64,000 nt of DNA from Salinisphaera sp. (lineage in GTDB: Bacteria > Pseudomonadota > Gammaproteobacteria > Nevskiales > Salinisphaeraceae), in assembly GCF_002729955.1 (NCBI RefSeq), contig NZ_PBYA01000027.1, positions 124,001-188,000 of the forward strand. Reading direction: 5' to 3'. A program made the translations under genes and the position numbers. This document shows, one piece after another, positions 1 through 8,871 of the stretch (position 1 is the stretch's first letter; the number at the start of each line of letters is the position of its first letter). The notes below the pieces were generated by a model. That model saw only the letters and a program-made list of their open reading frames with translations, made no database searches and had not been told where the DNA came from.

Positions 1-2007
1 TTCAAGCTCACCGGCAAGCTCGCCGAAGGCTGCACCGCCACCGACCTGGTGCTCACGGTCACAGAAATGCTGCGCGCCAAGGGCGTGGTCGGCAAGTTCG
101 TGGAATTCTTCGGCGACGGCCTGGCCGATCTGCCGCTGGCCGACCGTGCCACCATTGCCAACATGGCGCCCGAATACGGCGCGACCTGCGGTATCTTCCC
201 GGTCGACGGCGAAACCATTCGTTACATGGAACTCACCGGCCGTCCCGCCGAACAGCTGGAACTGGTCGAAGCCTATGCCAAGGCCCAAGGCCTGTGGCGT
301 GAAGAAGGCGAGCCCGACGCCGACTACACCGACGTGCTCGAGCTCGACATGTCCACGGTGCAGCCCTCGCTGGCCGGCCCGAAACGCCCGCAGGACCGCG
401 TGCTGCTGGCCGACATGCAGAAGACCTATCGCCGCGAAGTCGAGCCCTTCATCAAGTCGCGCGCCGAGAAGTCCGATCCCGAAGACAAGAGCATGGCCGA
501 GGCCAAGCAGCAAAGTGAAGCCGGCCTGGCTTCCGACAGCGTCGAAGGCGCGATTCATGCGCCGGTCAACTACAAGGACCAGGACTTCGATCTGCACGAC
601 GGCTCGGTGGTAATCGCCGCCATCACCTCCTGCACCAACACGTCGAACCCGGCGGTGATGATCGGTGCCGGCCTGCTGGCCCGAAACGCCATTGAGAAGG
701 GTCTGCAGGTCAAGCCCTGGGTCAAGACCTCGCTGGCCCCGGGTTCCAAGGTCGTGACCGAGTATCTGGAAAAAGCCGGCCTGGACGACGATCTCGACAG
801 CCTCGGCTTCCAGCTGGTCGGCTACGGCTGCACCACCTGTATCGGTAACTCCGGGCCGCTGCCCGAGCCGATCGGCAATGCCGTGCGCGAGCACAGCCTG
901 AACGTGGCCTCGGTGCTGTCCGGCAACCGTAACTTCGAAGGCCGCGTGCACGGCGACGTGCGCATGAACTTCCTCGCCAGCCCGCCGCTGGTGGTGGCCT
1001 ATGCGCTGTCCGGCACCATCGATATCGACATGAACAACGATCCGCTCGGCCAGGACGCCGACGGCAACGACGTGTATCTGCGTGATATCTGGCCGTCGCA
1101 GAAGGAAATCTACGACACCATCGGCAGTTCGCTGAACTCCGAGATGTTCAAGGACAGCTACGGCGACGTGTTCGCTGGCGATTCCCGCTGGAAGGGCCTG
1201 GACGTGCCGGAAGGCGAAATCTTCGATTGGGACGAAACCAGCACCTACGTGCAGAACCCGCCCTACTTCGAAGGCATGTCGGTCGATGTCGACGATATCC
1301 CGACCATCCAGGGTGCGCGTTGTCTGGCCCTGCTGGGTGATTCGATCACCACCGACCATATCTCGCCGGCCGGTGCCATCACCAAGGACTCGCCCGCTGG
1401 CCAGTACCTGCAGGAAAAAGGCGTCTCGCCGTCGGACTTCAACAGCTACGGCTCGCGTCGCGGCAACCACGAAGTGATGATGCGCGGCACCTTCGCCAAT
1501 GTTCGCCTGCGCAACCTGCTGGCCCCGGGCACCGAAGGCGGCTGGACCCGTCATCAGCCCTCCGGCGACGAGATGTTCATCTACGACGCCGCCATGAAGT
1601 ACGCAGAAGACAACACCCCGCTGGTGGTGCTGGCCGGCAAGGAATACGGCACCGGCTCGTCGCGCGACTGGGCTGCGAAGGGCACCCTGCTGCTCGGCGT
1701 GAAGACCGTGATCGCCCAGTCCTTCGAGCGTATCCATCGTTCGAACCTGGTCGGCATGGGCGTATTGCCGCTGCAGTTCAAGGAAGGCGAAAACGCCGAA
1801 TCCCTGGGCCTCGACGGCACCGAAACCTTCGATATCGAAGGGCTGAAGTCGGACGCGACCGAAGTCACCGTCAAGGCGACGAAGGAAAGCGGCGACACCA
1901 GCGAGTTCACCGCCAAGGTGCGTATCGATACGCCCAAGGAATGGGACTACTACCAGAACGGCGGCATCCTGCACTATGTGCTGCGTCAGCTCGCCAAGGC
2001 GGCATAA
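1..2007 (+). CDS. acnA: Aconitate hydratase AcnA, C-terminal part (5' truncated by window edge)
   Basis: TCA-cycle aconitase converting citrate to isocitrate through a [4Fe-4S] cluster. The frame is open from base 1, so the first visible ATG at 49 is internal and about 670 codons are present of a family usually near 890-900. The three cluster-binding cysteines are visible: one in SCTNTSNP (codon at 631) and two in [11 protein letters not shown] (codons at 829 and 838). The C-terminal swivel domain carries the substrate-binding [10 protein letters not shown] motif (around 1660). This is the AcnA/IRP1 layout with the swivel domain at the C-terminus, not AcnB. A strong intrinsic terminator follows directly. 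Identity is certain; the start lies upstream of the window. Confidence 0.97.
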   Translation, partial: FKLTGKLAEGCTATDLVLTVTEMLRAKGVVGKFVEFFGDGLADLPLADRATIANMAPEYGATCGIFPVDGETIRYMELTGRPAEQLELVEAYAKAQGLWREEGEPDADYTDVLELDMSTVQPSLAGPKRPQDRVLLADMQKTYRREVEPFIKSRAEKSDPEDKSMAEAKQQSEAGLASDSVEGAIHAPVNYKDQDFDLHDGSVVIAAITSCTNTSNPAVMIGAGLLARNAIEKGLQVKPWVKTSLAPGSKVVTEYLEKAGLDDDLDSLGFQLVGYGCTTCIGNSGPLPEPIGNAVREHSLNVASVLSGNRNFEGRVHGDVRMNFLASPPLVVAYALSGTIDIDMNNDPLGQDADGNDVYLRDIWPSQKEIYDTIGSSLNSEMFKDSYGDVFAGDSRWKGLDVPEGEIFDWDETSTYVQNPPYFEGMSVDVDDIPTIQGARCLALLGDSITTDHISPAGAITKDSPAGQYLQEKGVSPSDFNSYGSRRGNHEVMMRGTFANVRLRNLLAPGTEGGWTRHQPSGDEMFIYDAAMKYAEDNTPLVVLAGKEYGTGSSRDWAAKGTLLLGVKTVIAQSFERIHRSNLVGMGVLPLQFKEGENAESLGLDGTETFDIEGLKSDATEVTVKATKESGDTSEFTAKVRIDTPKEWDYYQNGGILHYVLRQLAKAA

Positions 2008-2038
2008 GCACTGCCGACAGCCGACGCTTTCGCGGTCG

Positions 2039-2071
2039 TAAAAAAGCCCCGCTTCGGCGGGGCTTTTTTTA
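2039..2071 (+). terminator. Rho-independent terminator of acnA
   Basis: A GCCCCGC-TTCG-GCGGGGC hairpin is flanked by an A-run upstream and seven T downstream, about 35 nt after the acnA stop. The UUCG tetraloop and T-tract make it a textbook intrinsic terminator. Confidence 0.93.
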
Positions 2072-2215
2072 TGGCGCTTGCAACCGCGTCGGCACGACAG
2101 AAGGCACACACCCGCCCGCGGTGAGCGGGTTCGGCCCAGCCTGGCGCGTACCATCGCTCTGGGGCGCAATGTTAGCCGGGGCAAACAGCCAGGCCGGCCC
2201 ACGCGCCGCGGTAGG

Positions 2216-2998
2216 CTATTTGACGTTCTTCCGCGGACCGTTGAACAGCGGCGACGGCGCGAGCGGACGCATTTCGGAACGCAGGGAGCTCAGGCGTGCC
2301 ACTTCGCGCTCGACCTCGCGTACATACCGCCAGACCTCTCGGGCCGTCTTGTCCGCGCGGATATCGAAGGCGATACCGAGATAGCACAGGCCTTCGTCCT
2401 CATTCACGTACCGATGGCTGATCTTGCCTCGCACCTCGAACGTCTCGCCGTTGGGAAACAGGGCCTGAATACGATAACCATCAACGCCGACCTCGATACC
2501 TTCCGGCGCGTCCAAAGGCAGACTCACCAGACAGCCCCCGGCCGACAGATCGCGCAGCGTGGTATGCCATTCCCGGCTTTTGCCATTCGACAACAGCACC
2601 GTCACCGACATGCCGTTGCTCAGAGCCGCCCGGAACTGACCGCGACGCTTGAGCAGGGCCACGCTGTCCGGCAGCGAGGCCGACACACTCAGACGGGCGC
2701 CGCTTTGTGATACGCCGACACAGTGCATCGGGCTGCTCTGCAATGCTGCAGAGTGTTGGCGCGCATGCAGGATGAAACTCTCTCGCGCCTTGAGCAGTTC
2801 CTCGATATCGCCCGTGCTGGTCATATCCACGGCGCAGCGCCCGAGCGCGCGATCCACGGATACCACGCTCACCGGATACTGGATCATCGCTCCGTCGAAG
2901 CGGATCGTCACCTCATGCGTATTCCAGGTCAGCTCAATGAATGCGTCCGCCACCGCCTGGGGACTATTGATTTCCGCATAGCGGGGCCTGTTCGTCAT
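2216..2998 (-). CDS. PilZ-domain protein, YcgR-like flagellar brake
   Basis: Probable c-di-GMP effector of the YcgR family (260 aa). The N-terminal ~110 residues resemble the YcgR N-domain (PilZN). The C-terminal PilZ domain shows the c-di-GMP signature: an arginine cluster (LKRRGQFRAAL, about residues 116-126) and a DLSAGGCLVSL stretch about 30 residues later, matching the RxxxR and (D/N)xSxxG motifs. In the family, ligand-bound YcgR binds the flagellar motor and slows swimming. No flagellar gene lies nearby, but a diguanylate cyclase sits about 10 kb away (12760-13791). The gene stands alone, between the acnA terminator and the csp promoter region. The ATG at 2998 gives a full-length family member. 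The target is inferred. Confidence 0.8.
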   Translation of the reverse strand: MTNRPRYAEINSPQAVADAFIELTWNTHEVTIRFDGAMIQYPVSVVSVDRALGRCAVDMTSTGDIEELLKARESFILHARQHSAALQSSPMHCVGVSQSGARLSVSASLPDSVALLKRRGQFRAALSNGMSVTVLLSNGKSREWHTTLRDLSAGGCLVSLPLDAPEGIEVGVDGYRIQALFPNGETFEVRGKISHRYVNEDEGLCYLGIAFDIRADKTAREVWRYVREVEREVARLSSLRSEMRPLAPSPLFNGPRKNVK

Positions 2999-3385
2999 GA
3001 ATCAAAGTTCCTGGGTTGCGGGGCCTTGCCCTGGCCGGTCTATCGGCTGCCTGCCGACTTACTTGAATCGAGTGCGCCGCATACACGGCGCAAACAGTCA
3101 TGGTATCGCGTTGATTCACCGATGCCGCGGATGGTGTGTCGCTACGAGGGCACGACTAGCGCCGGTCGGCAAAGTTATTTGAGTATCGCCTACGATCTTT
3201 TCAAAAAGACGAACTTATGGCGTTCCAAAGCGAATGGATTTTAGCGTTTATCGATATTTCAACGCGATAGCGACAGCGGCGTATAAAAATATTTGCGCCT
3301 GGACGTATCTTTTCGAGCGTGAACCGTTACACTGCACCTGCAGCATGGCTGCATACAATCAGTTCCGATTAAGTAAGAGAAAATT
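2999..3385. other. Intergenic region between the PilZ gene and csp
   Basis: A 387-nt gap between divergent genes. The part from about 3180 to 3300 is clearly richer in A+T than its surroundings and presumably holds the csp promoter and the long leader typical of cold-shock genes. I see a possible -10 (TACACT, 3328-3333) but no convincing -35, so I do not call a promoter. No ORF, tRNA or repeat is evident. Confidence 0.5.
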
Positions 3386-3592
3386 ATGGCCAAAGGCACC
3401 GTTAAGTGGTTCAGTTCCGAGAAGGGCTACGGCTTCATCGCCCCTGAAGATGGCAGCAAGGACCTTTTCGTACACCACTCCGAGATCCAGAACGGCGGCG
3501 GTTTTGCCACCCTCGAAGACGGCCAGGCGGTCGAATTCGAAATCGGTGAAGGCAAGAAAGGACCGTGCGCCAACAAGGTCGTCGCGGTCTAA
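3386..3592 (+). CDS. Cold-shock protein, CspA family
   Basis: Small single-domain nucleic-acid chaperone of 68 aa, the normal CspA-family length. RNP1 (KGYGFIAPE, about residues 13-21) and RNP2 (LFVHHSEI, about 27-34) are both present and supply the aromatic residues that stack on single-stranded RNA or DNA. The protein starts MAKGTVKWF as is usual. A purine-rich stretch precedes the ATG, and an AT-rich leader of more than 100 nt is available for thermosensor-type control, though none is demonstrated. Which Csp paralogue it is cannot be told from sequence. There is no clear terminator before the next gene. Confidence 0.95.
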   Translation: MAKGTVKWFSSEKGYGFIAPEDGSKDLFVHHSEIQNGGGFATLEDGQAVEFEIGEGKKGPCANKVVAV

Positions 3593-3836
3593 GCATACGG
3601 CATCCTGTACGGATCGGCTCGCGTTCACCCGACCTGCCAGCGGCTTGTCGGGCTCGAAAATGAACTGATCCGAACAGCGCCGGATCGGCCCATTCGGGCC
3701 GAAACCGTCATATCGGATAGCCACTACGTCGAGACCGAGACTTCGGTTGGCGTGGAGGCTGTCCGATTTGTCGTTTGGGGCGGGCTGTAAGTTTTACTCG
3801 GCAACGCGCCCCTCCTACCCAAGCGAACGATTGCCT

Positions 3837-4298
3837 ATGTCGATGACCATCTGGGTCGATGCCGACGCCTGCCCCACGGTAATCAAGGACATCCTGTTTC
3901 GCGCCAGTCGGCGTACCAGCGTGGCGCTCGTGCTCGTGGCAAACCAGCCCATGCACGTACCGCGCTCGCCGCATATTTCCTTTATACAGGTTGGCGCCGG
4001 TTTCGATGTCGCCGACAACGAAATCGTCAAACGTGTCGCCCCGGGCGATCTCGTGATCACTGCGGACATTCCCCTGGCCGCCGAGGTGATCGACAAGCAG
4101 GCCTATGCCCTCAACCCGCGCGGCGAGCTGTATACCCGCGACAATATTCGTGCACGCCTGAGCGTACGCGACTTCATGGAAGGCCTGCGCGGGGCCGGCG
4201 TCGATACCGGTGGACCGCCGCCGTTGAACCCGAACGACCGTCACGCCTTCGCCAAGCAGCTCGATCGCCTGCTCGCGCGCGAGCGCAAACGCTACTAG
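3837..4298 (+). CDS. YaiI/YqxD family protein (DUF188)
   Basis: Member of the widespread DUF188 family (E. coli YaiI is about 152 aa; this is 153 aa). The N-terminal [10 protein letters not shown] motif with its aspartates resembles the acidic active-site pattern of PIN/NYN-like nucleases, and [11 protein letters not shown] and YTRDNI follow at the expected spacing. The biochemical role is not established. The frame is open upstream to 3747, but the family start is MSMTIW at 3837 (or the ATG at 3843), so I reject the longer N-terminus. The gene ends 15 nt from the convergent permease gene. Confidence 0.88.
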   Translation: MSMTIWVDADACPTVIKDILFRASRRTSVALVLVANQPMHVPRSPHISFIQVGAGFDVADNEIVKRVAPGDLVITADIPLAAEVIDKQAYALNPRGELYTRDNIRARLSVRDFMEGLRGAGVDTGGPPPLNPNDRHAFAKQLDRLLARERKRY

Positions 4299-4313
4299 AA
4301 CGAGGCGTATTAC

Positions 4314-5732
4314 TCAGCCGCCCGACTCGTATTCATCCAGATCGGACTCGGCCTGGGCCAGTAATGCGAACTCCTCTTCCGCCGTCTGTGCGACCAGATG
4401 ATGCCGGCTGAATACGAAGAAGTACGCCGCGCCGAGCACGAACAGTACGATCGTGTAGCCGAAGGCGCGCGGATCGAAGGCATAGACACCGGTGAGCGCA
4501 ATGAGCGACAGCACCAATGCAATGCCCGAGGTCACCATGCCGCCCGGGGTACGGTAAGGTCGCGCCAGCGCGGGCTGCTTGACCCGCAATAGAATATGGC
4601 TCAGCGCCATGAGGGCGTACGACAGGGTCGCGCCCACCACCGCCATGCCCAGGATCAGATCACCGGCGCCGCTCAAGGAGACGATGAACCCGAGCACGCC
4701 CGGCACCACGAGCGCCCAGGTTGGCGCCTTGCGACGGCTGGTCAGCGACATGAACTTGGGCAGATAGCCCGCGCGCGAGAGCGCAAAGACGAGCCGGCTA
4801 TAGCCGTAGATAATCGAAAAGAACGAGGCGATGAGCCCGGCCAGGCCAAGCACGTTCACCACGGTGGCCAACGTCTGGCTGTCGGTATCCTTGAGCGCTG
4901 TCACCAGTGGCACGCCACTATCGCCAATCGCCTTCGCGCCGGCCGCACCCGCGAGCAGAACCACCACCAGGACTGCCGTACCCAGCAGAAAGATCATTGC
5001 ACCGATAATGCCCTTGGGCACGTCGCGGGCCGGGTTCTTGGCTTCCTCGGCCGCCAGGGGCACGCCTTCGACAGCGAGAAACAACCACATCCCGAAGGGC
5101 AATGCGGCCCAGATACCGTAGAACCCCAGCGGAAGGAATGTGGATGCGCCCAGCGCGTCCGTGGGCTCGATATCGAACAGGTTGGCGACGTCGAAATCAC
5201 CGATCAATGCGACCGCGGTGGCCAGGATCGCAAACACCGCCAAGTCGCTGATTACCATCATCACCTTCAGGGCTTCGCCCACCCCGGCGAGATGAATGCC
5301 AATGAACAGCGCATAAAACACGGCATAGACGATCGGGCCGTTGAAGCCGAGCAATTCTTCGACCGCCGCTCCGATGAATATCACGATCGCCGCCGGCGCC
5401 AGCGCGTATTCGATCAGTACCGCCAGACCGGTGAGATAACCGCCGGCGGGCCCCATCGCCTGACGCGCGAAGCTATAGCCGCCTCCGGCGGCGGGAATCG
5501 CTGCCGACATCTCAGCAAGGGCGAGCACCAGCGTGAAATACATGATTGCCATCAGCACTGCGGCGATTGCGAATCCGCCCCAGCCGGCCTCGGCAATTCC
5601 GAAGTTCCAGCCAGCGAAATCGCCGGAAATGACGTAGGAAACACCCAACCCGGCCAACAACAGCCAGCCGGCCGTACCGCGTTTGAGCTGGCGCTTGGCC
5701 AGATAATCTTCGTTGACTGTCGAACCCGCCAT
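4314..5732 (-). CDS. Ethanolamine permease, APC superfamily
   Basis: Amino-acid/polyamine/organocation (APC) transporter of about 472 aa with about 12 hydrophobic helices. It carries the ethanolamine-permease pattern: N-terminal LGVSYVISGDFAGWNFG, then PAAGGGYSFARQAMGP in the helix 2-3 region, and EGVPLAAEEAKNPARDVPKG after helix 6. It should import ethanolamine for the ammonia-lyase encoded immediately upstream; the gene starts about 22 nt after the eutC stop and is probably co-transcribed. GTG at 5735 is an alternative start, but ATG at 5732 is preferred. The substrate rests on family resemblance plus linkage to eutBC. Confidence 0.9.
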   Translation of the reverse strand: MAGSTVNEDYLAKRQLKRGTAGWLLLAGLGVSYVISGDFAGWNFGIAEAGWGGFAIAAVLMAIMYFTLVLALAEMSAAIPAAGGGYSFARQAMGPAGGYLTGLAVLIEYALAPAAIVIFIGAAVEELLGFNGPIVYAVFYALFIGIHLAGVGEALKVMMVISDLAVFAILATAVALIGDFDVANLFDIEPTDALGASTFLPLGFYGIWAALPFGMWLFLAVEGVPLAAEEAKNPARDVPKGIIGAMIFLLGTAVLVVVLLAGAAGAKAIGDSGVPLVTALKDTDSQTLATVVNVLGLAGLIASFFSIIYGYSRLVFALSRAGYLPKFMSLTSRRKAPTWALVVPGVLGFIVSLSGAGDLILGMAVVGATLSYALMALSHILLRVKQPALARPYRTPGGMVTSGIALVLSLIALTGVYAFDPRAFGYTIVLFVLGAAYFFVFSRHHLVAQTAEEEFALLAQAESDLDEYESGG

Positions 5733-5757
5733 CACGCCACCCCTGGAATGAGAAAAA

Positions 5758-6612
5758 TCAGTAAGTCAGGAAATTGCCCGTCTCGTTCTTGTCGTGGTCG
5801 ATGACGTCGTCTTCGCTACGGTCCTTGAGCTTCACCCCGGAAAGCTCGAGCCGCCGTGCTTCATTGAGCAGATAGCGCGCGCGCGACGCGGCCACCTCGA
5901 TTTTCAGCCCTTCGGGACGCACATTGGAAATACAGTTGCGCTGGCCGTCGGAGACACCCCGCTTGGGCGCCCAGGTCAGATACAGACCCAGACTGTCGGG
6001 CGAACTCAGGCCCGGACGCTCGCCTATCAGAACGAGCACCGCGCGGGCGTTGAATGCTTCGCCCACTTCATCGCCGATGGCCACCCGGCCCTGCTCGACC
6101 ACGGTCAGCGGCGCACGCCGCCAATCGTTATCGTCGGCATCCAGCTCACGGCTGAGTGCGGCGAGGAAAGTCACCGCATGGGCCTCGATCGCACGCGCGG
6201 ACAGGCCATCGACGATCACCAGCGCGAGGTCGAAGGGTGAATCCTCGGCGTCGACCGTCTCTTGGAGGCTTTTTCGCGAGTGCTCATCGAGCCGCCGGCC
6301 CAGATCCGGTCGTTGCAGATACTCAGTGCGATCGCCGGCCTGGCTGTGTAGCCGAAGCGGCGCGTCTATGCCGAGCGTATCGGTGAGCTGCTCGCTAAGT
6401 GCGTCCACATTCAGCGGCCAATGGACAGCGTCCCTGGCCTGCGCATGGGCAAGCTGGAATTCGAGCATGCGCTGGGTGGGCAGGCTGATGCCGGCGCGCC
6501 CCAGCCCGATACGCGCATCAGTGAACGCACGTAACCCCTGCCAGGGGTTGTCGACCACGCCGATATCGTCGCCGGCCGTGTCGGCCGGTGTCCGCGGCTT
6601 GCGATCGCTCAT
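5758..6612 (-). CDS. eutC: Ethanolamine ammonia-lyase small subunit EutC
   Basis: Small (light) subunit of adenosylcobalamin-dependent ethanolamine ammonia-lyase, which makes acetaldehyde and ammonia. The 284 aa match the usual length. Visible family blocks include NPWQGLRAFTDARIGLGRAG near the N-terminus, RLHSQAGDRTEYLQRPDLGR, DLALVIVDGLSARA and IGERPGLSSPDSLGLYLTW, the last near the cobalamin site. The frame is open much further upstream, but that part overlaps eutB. The start chosen is the ATG at 6612, whose ATGA overlaps the eutB stop and signals translational coupling. No carboxysome-like shell genes are nearby. Confidence 0.96.
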   Translation of the reverse strand: MSDRKPRTPADTAGDDIGVVDNPWQGLRAFTDARIGLGRAGISLPTQRMLEFQLAHAQARDAVHWPLNVDALSEQLTDTLGIDAPLRLHSQAGDRTEYLQRPDLGRRLDEHSRKSLQETVDAEDSPFDLALVIVDGLSARAIEAHAVTFLAALSRELDADDNDWRRAPLTVVEQGRVAIGDEVGEAFNARAVLVLIGERPGLSSPDSLGLYLTWAPKRGVSDGQRNCISNVRPEGLKIEVAASRARYLLNEARRLELSGVKLKDRSEDDVIDHDKNETGNFLTY

Positions 6613-8015
6613 GAGCCGGTCTCCGGCAGCTGATCGAGGGAGCGCGCGAATGCCTGCGGCAAGCGCTCGGACAGGCGGTGCGAATCGCCGTCGCGCACGA
6701 TTTCCATGTGTTTGAGCCAGGCCTCGAACTCTGGCGCGGATTTGAGCCCCAGCGCGCGGCGCACGTAAAGCGCATCGTGAAACGAGGTAGTCTGGTAATT
6801 GAGCATGATGTCGTCGGAGCCGGGAATACCCATCACGAAATTGCAGCCGGCCACGCCCAGCAGCGTAAGCAGGTTGTCCATATCGTTCTGATCGGCTTCG
6901 GCATGGTTGGTGTAGCACACGTCGCAGCCCATCGGCACGCCCAGCAACTTGCCGCAGAAATGATCTTCCAGGCCCGCGCGGATGATTTCCTTGCCGTCGA
7001 ACAAGTATTCCGGACCGATGAAACCGACCACGGTATTGACCAGTAATGGCTTGAACTCGCGCGCCACGGCATAGGCGCGCGCCTCGCAGGTCTGCTGGTC
7101 CAGACCGTGGTGGGCATCCGCCGACAGCGAACTGCCCTGTCCGGTTTCGAAATACATGACGTTATCGCCCACGGTGCCGCGATTGAGCGACAGCGCCGCA
7201 TCGCGCGCCTCGGCCAGTTCGGCCAAGCCGAAACCAAAGCTGCGATTGGTGGCTTCGGTGCCACCGATCGACTGAAATACCAGATCGACCGGCGCGCCCT
7301 GCTCGATCGCTTCCAGCGTGTTCGTGACATGGGTGAGCACGCACGACTGGGTGGGGATTTCGTATTTGCGGATTACCGCATCGAGCATGTGCAACAGCTT
7401 GACCGACTGGGCGACGTTATCCGTGGCCGGGTTGATACCAATCACGGCATCGCCGTTGCCATAGAGCAGCCCATCGAAAATACTGGCTGCGATCCCGGTC
7501 AGATCGTCGGTTGGATGATTCGGCTGCAGACGCGTCGACAAATGCCCCGCCAGGCCAATGGTGTCGCGAAACGCACTGCGCACCCGGCACTTGCGCGCCA
7601 CCAGAATCAAGTCCTGGTTGCGCATGATCTTGCTCACGGCCGCCGCCATTTCCGGCGTAATCCCCGGTCTTAAGGCGTCGAGCACCTCGGGCGTGGCCTC
7701 GTCGCTGAGCAGCCAGTTGCGAAAATCGCCGACCGTAAAGCTCGAAATCGTTTCGAACGCCTGACGATCGTGGCGATCAACGATCAAGCGTGTGATTTCG
7801 TCCTCTTCGTAGGGCACCAGCAGGTCTTCGAGGAACGTCGCCAACGGCAGATCGGCCAGCGCCATCTGCGCGACGACCCGCTGTTCGGCCGATTCCGCGA
7901 TGACACCCGCCAGACGATCGCCTGATCGCGCCGGTGTTGCCTTGGCCATGAGCTCGGCCAGACTGTCGAAGCGATAGGTTCGCTCGCCCAGCGAATAGCG
8001 ATAGCTGCCACTCAT
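6609..8015 (-). CDS. eutB: Ethanolamine ammonia-lyase large subunit EutB
   Basis: Catalytic heavy subunit (468 aa) of ethanolamine ammonia-lyase, with a TIM-barrel active site. Conserved blocks include GDAVIGINPATDN, FQSIGGTEATN, YFETGQGSSLSADAHHGLDQ and GCDVCYTNHAEADQNDMDNL, which line the substrate and B12 site in the family. Full length; ATG at 8015. It is first in a minus-strand operon eutB-eutC-permease. The only eut functions here are catalysis and uptake. There is no EutA reactivase, aldehyde dehydrogenase, shell protein or EutR-type regulator in the window, so acetaldehyde disposal must be encoded elsewhere. This is the short, non-microcompartment arrangement. Confidence 0.97.
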   Translation of the reverse strand: MSGSYRYSLGERTYRFDSLAELMAKATPARSGDRLAGVIAESAEQRVVAQMALADLPLATFLEDLLVPYEEDEITRLIVDRHDRQAFETISSFTVGDFRNWLLSDEATPEVLDALRPGITPEMAAAVSKIMRNQDLILVARKCRVRSAFRDTIGLAGHLSTRLQPNHPTDDLTGIAASIFDGLLYGNGDAVIGINPATDNVAQSVKLLHMLDAVIRKYEIPTQSCVLTHVTNTLEAIEQGAPVDLVFQSIGGTEATNRSFGFGLAELAEARDAALSLNRGTVGDNVMYFETGQGSSLSADAHHGLDQQTCEARAYAVAREFKPLLVNTVVGFIGPEYLFDGKEIIRAGLEDHFCGKLLGVPMGCDVCYTNHAEADQNDMDNLLTLLGVAGCNFVMGIPGSDDIMLNYQTTSFHDALYVRRALGLKSAPEFEAWLKHMEIVRDGDSHRLSERLPQAFARSLDQLPETGS

Positions 8016-8510
8016 CTCGCGCGCACCTCCGTCGTCGCGTAAGCGACGCCATGCGGCTGCCGACGGCGCTCAGCATGTATCAGCCCGTACCGGGCTCGGA
8101 CTCGCGATATGAATTTGACACAGGCCATGACCCGTGCACAGCAAGATGCGTTCCAGCTTTAAGACAGGCTGTGCACAAACTGCCACGGTGGCGCCGAGTA
8201 CTTGCGCGCAATGGCCGGCAAGTAAGCGTGGCGTGACCAAGCCAATAACACGTTGCAGGGTAGCGAACACTCACGCCGATCAAGCGCGCGCAAAGCCCCG
8301 GCCGCTCAACGCTTTGGCCTTACAGACGCCGCGGCCGCGTTGCCAAGCTTGGCCTGGCGACAGAGCACTGCGCTTGGACGTCTTGCCACGTCGTCGGTGA
8401 GGACTGGACCGCAATCCGCGAGAAGTTATGCAAAGCTTGCTTAAGCGAACATCGCCTTCAATCAACGCACCGTAATCGTGCGGTGACCGCGGGACAACGA
8501 GCGTCTGTCG
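8016..8510. other. Intergenic region upstream of eutB
   Basis: 495 nt without a convincing gene; short open frames here lack family features. It must hold the eutB promoter on the minus strand. I looked for a sigma-54 element or a paired operator and found nothing I would defend. No riboswitch-like conserved core for cobalamin was recognised. Confidence 0.4.
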
Positions 8511-8798
8511 TCAGTCGCGGCTACGACCGGTACCGGCGCTTTGCATCTGTTCGCTGGCCTGCTCGCGCAGGCTGCCGACTTCCTTGAGCGTGCGTACAAC
8601 GGCGTCGATGCGCGCCTGCGGCCATTGGCGCACATAATCAGGAACGGCACCGCCGCTGGCTTTCATGTCGCGATCCACCGCGAGCGCATCCGGCAGATGC
8701 TGCTCGAAGCGTTCGATATCGGGCAGCACCTGGGCCAGCTCCTCACGGGGCAGCGCGATGCCGCCGATATCGATATGCGTGGGTGTATTCGACGTCAT
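8511..8798 (-). CDS. Hypothetical 95-aa protein
   Basis: Small soluble protein that I do not recognise. It starts MTSNTPTHIDIGGIALPREE, is rich in charged residues, has no signal peptide or membrane segment, and its middle is predicted helical (EELAQVLPDIERFEQHL; RIDAVVRTLKEVGSLREQ). It lies 73 nt downstream of the deaD stop on the same strand, so it may be the last gene of that transcript. Coding potential is supported by length, position and composition, but without homology it stays tentative. The alternating charged and hydrophobic pattern would suit a small helical bundle; no function is proposed. Confidence 0.55.
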   Translation of the reverse strand: MTSNTPTHIDIGGIALPREELAQVLPDIERFEQHLPDALAVDRDMKASGGAVPDYVRQWPQARIDAVVRTLKEVGSLREQASEQMQSAGTGRSRD

Positions 8799-8871
8799 GG
8801 ATCACGGCCCTCGGTTAGCGGCGACTGCGAACCATCGTGCGGGCTGTGTCGATCGTTTCAAGCGCCGCGAA

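Noticed and set aside
8330-8345. Minus-strand TTGGCAACGCGGCCGC as a sigma-54 promoter for eutB
   Set aside because: GG-N10-GC spacing is right, but the -12 element reads CCGC instead of TTGC and it is far from the eutB start.
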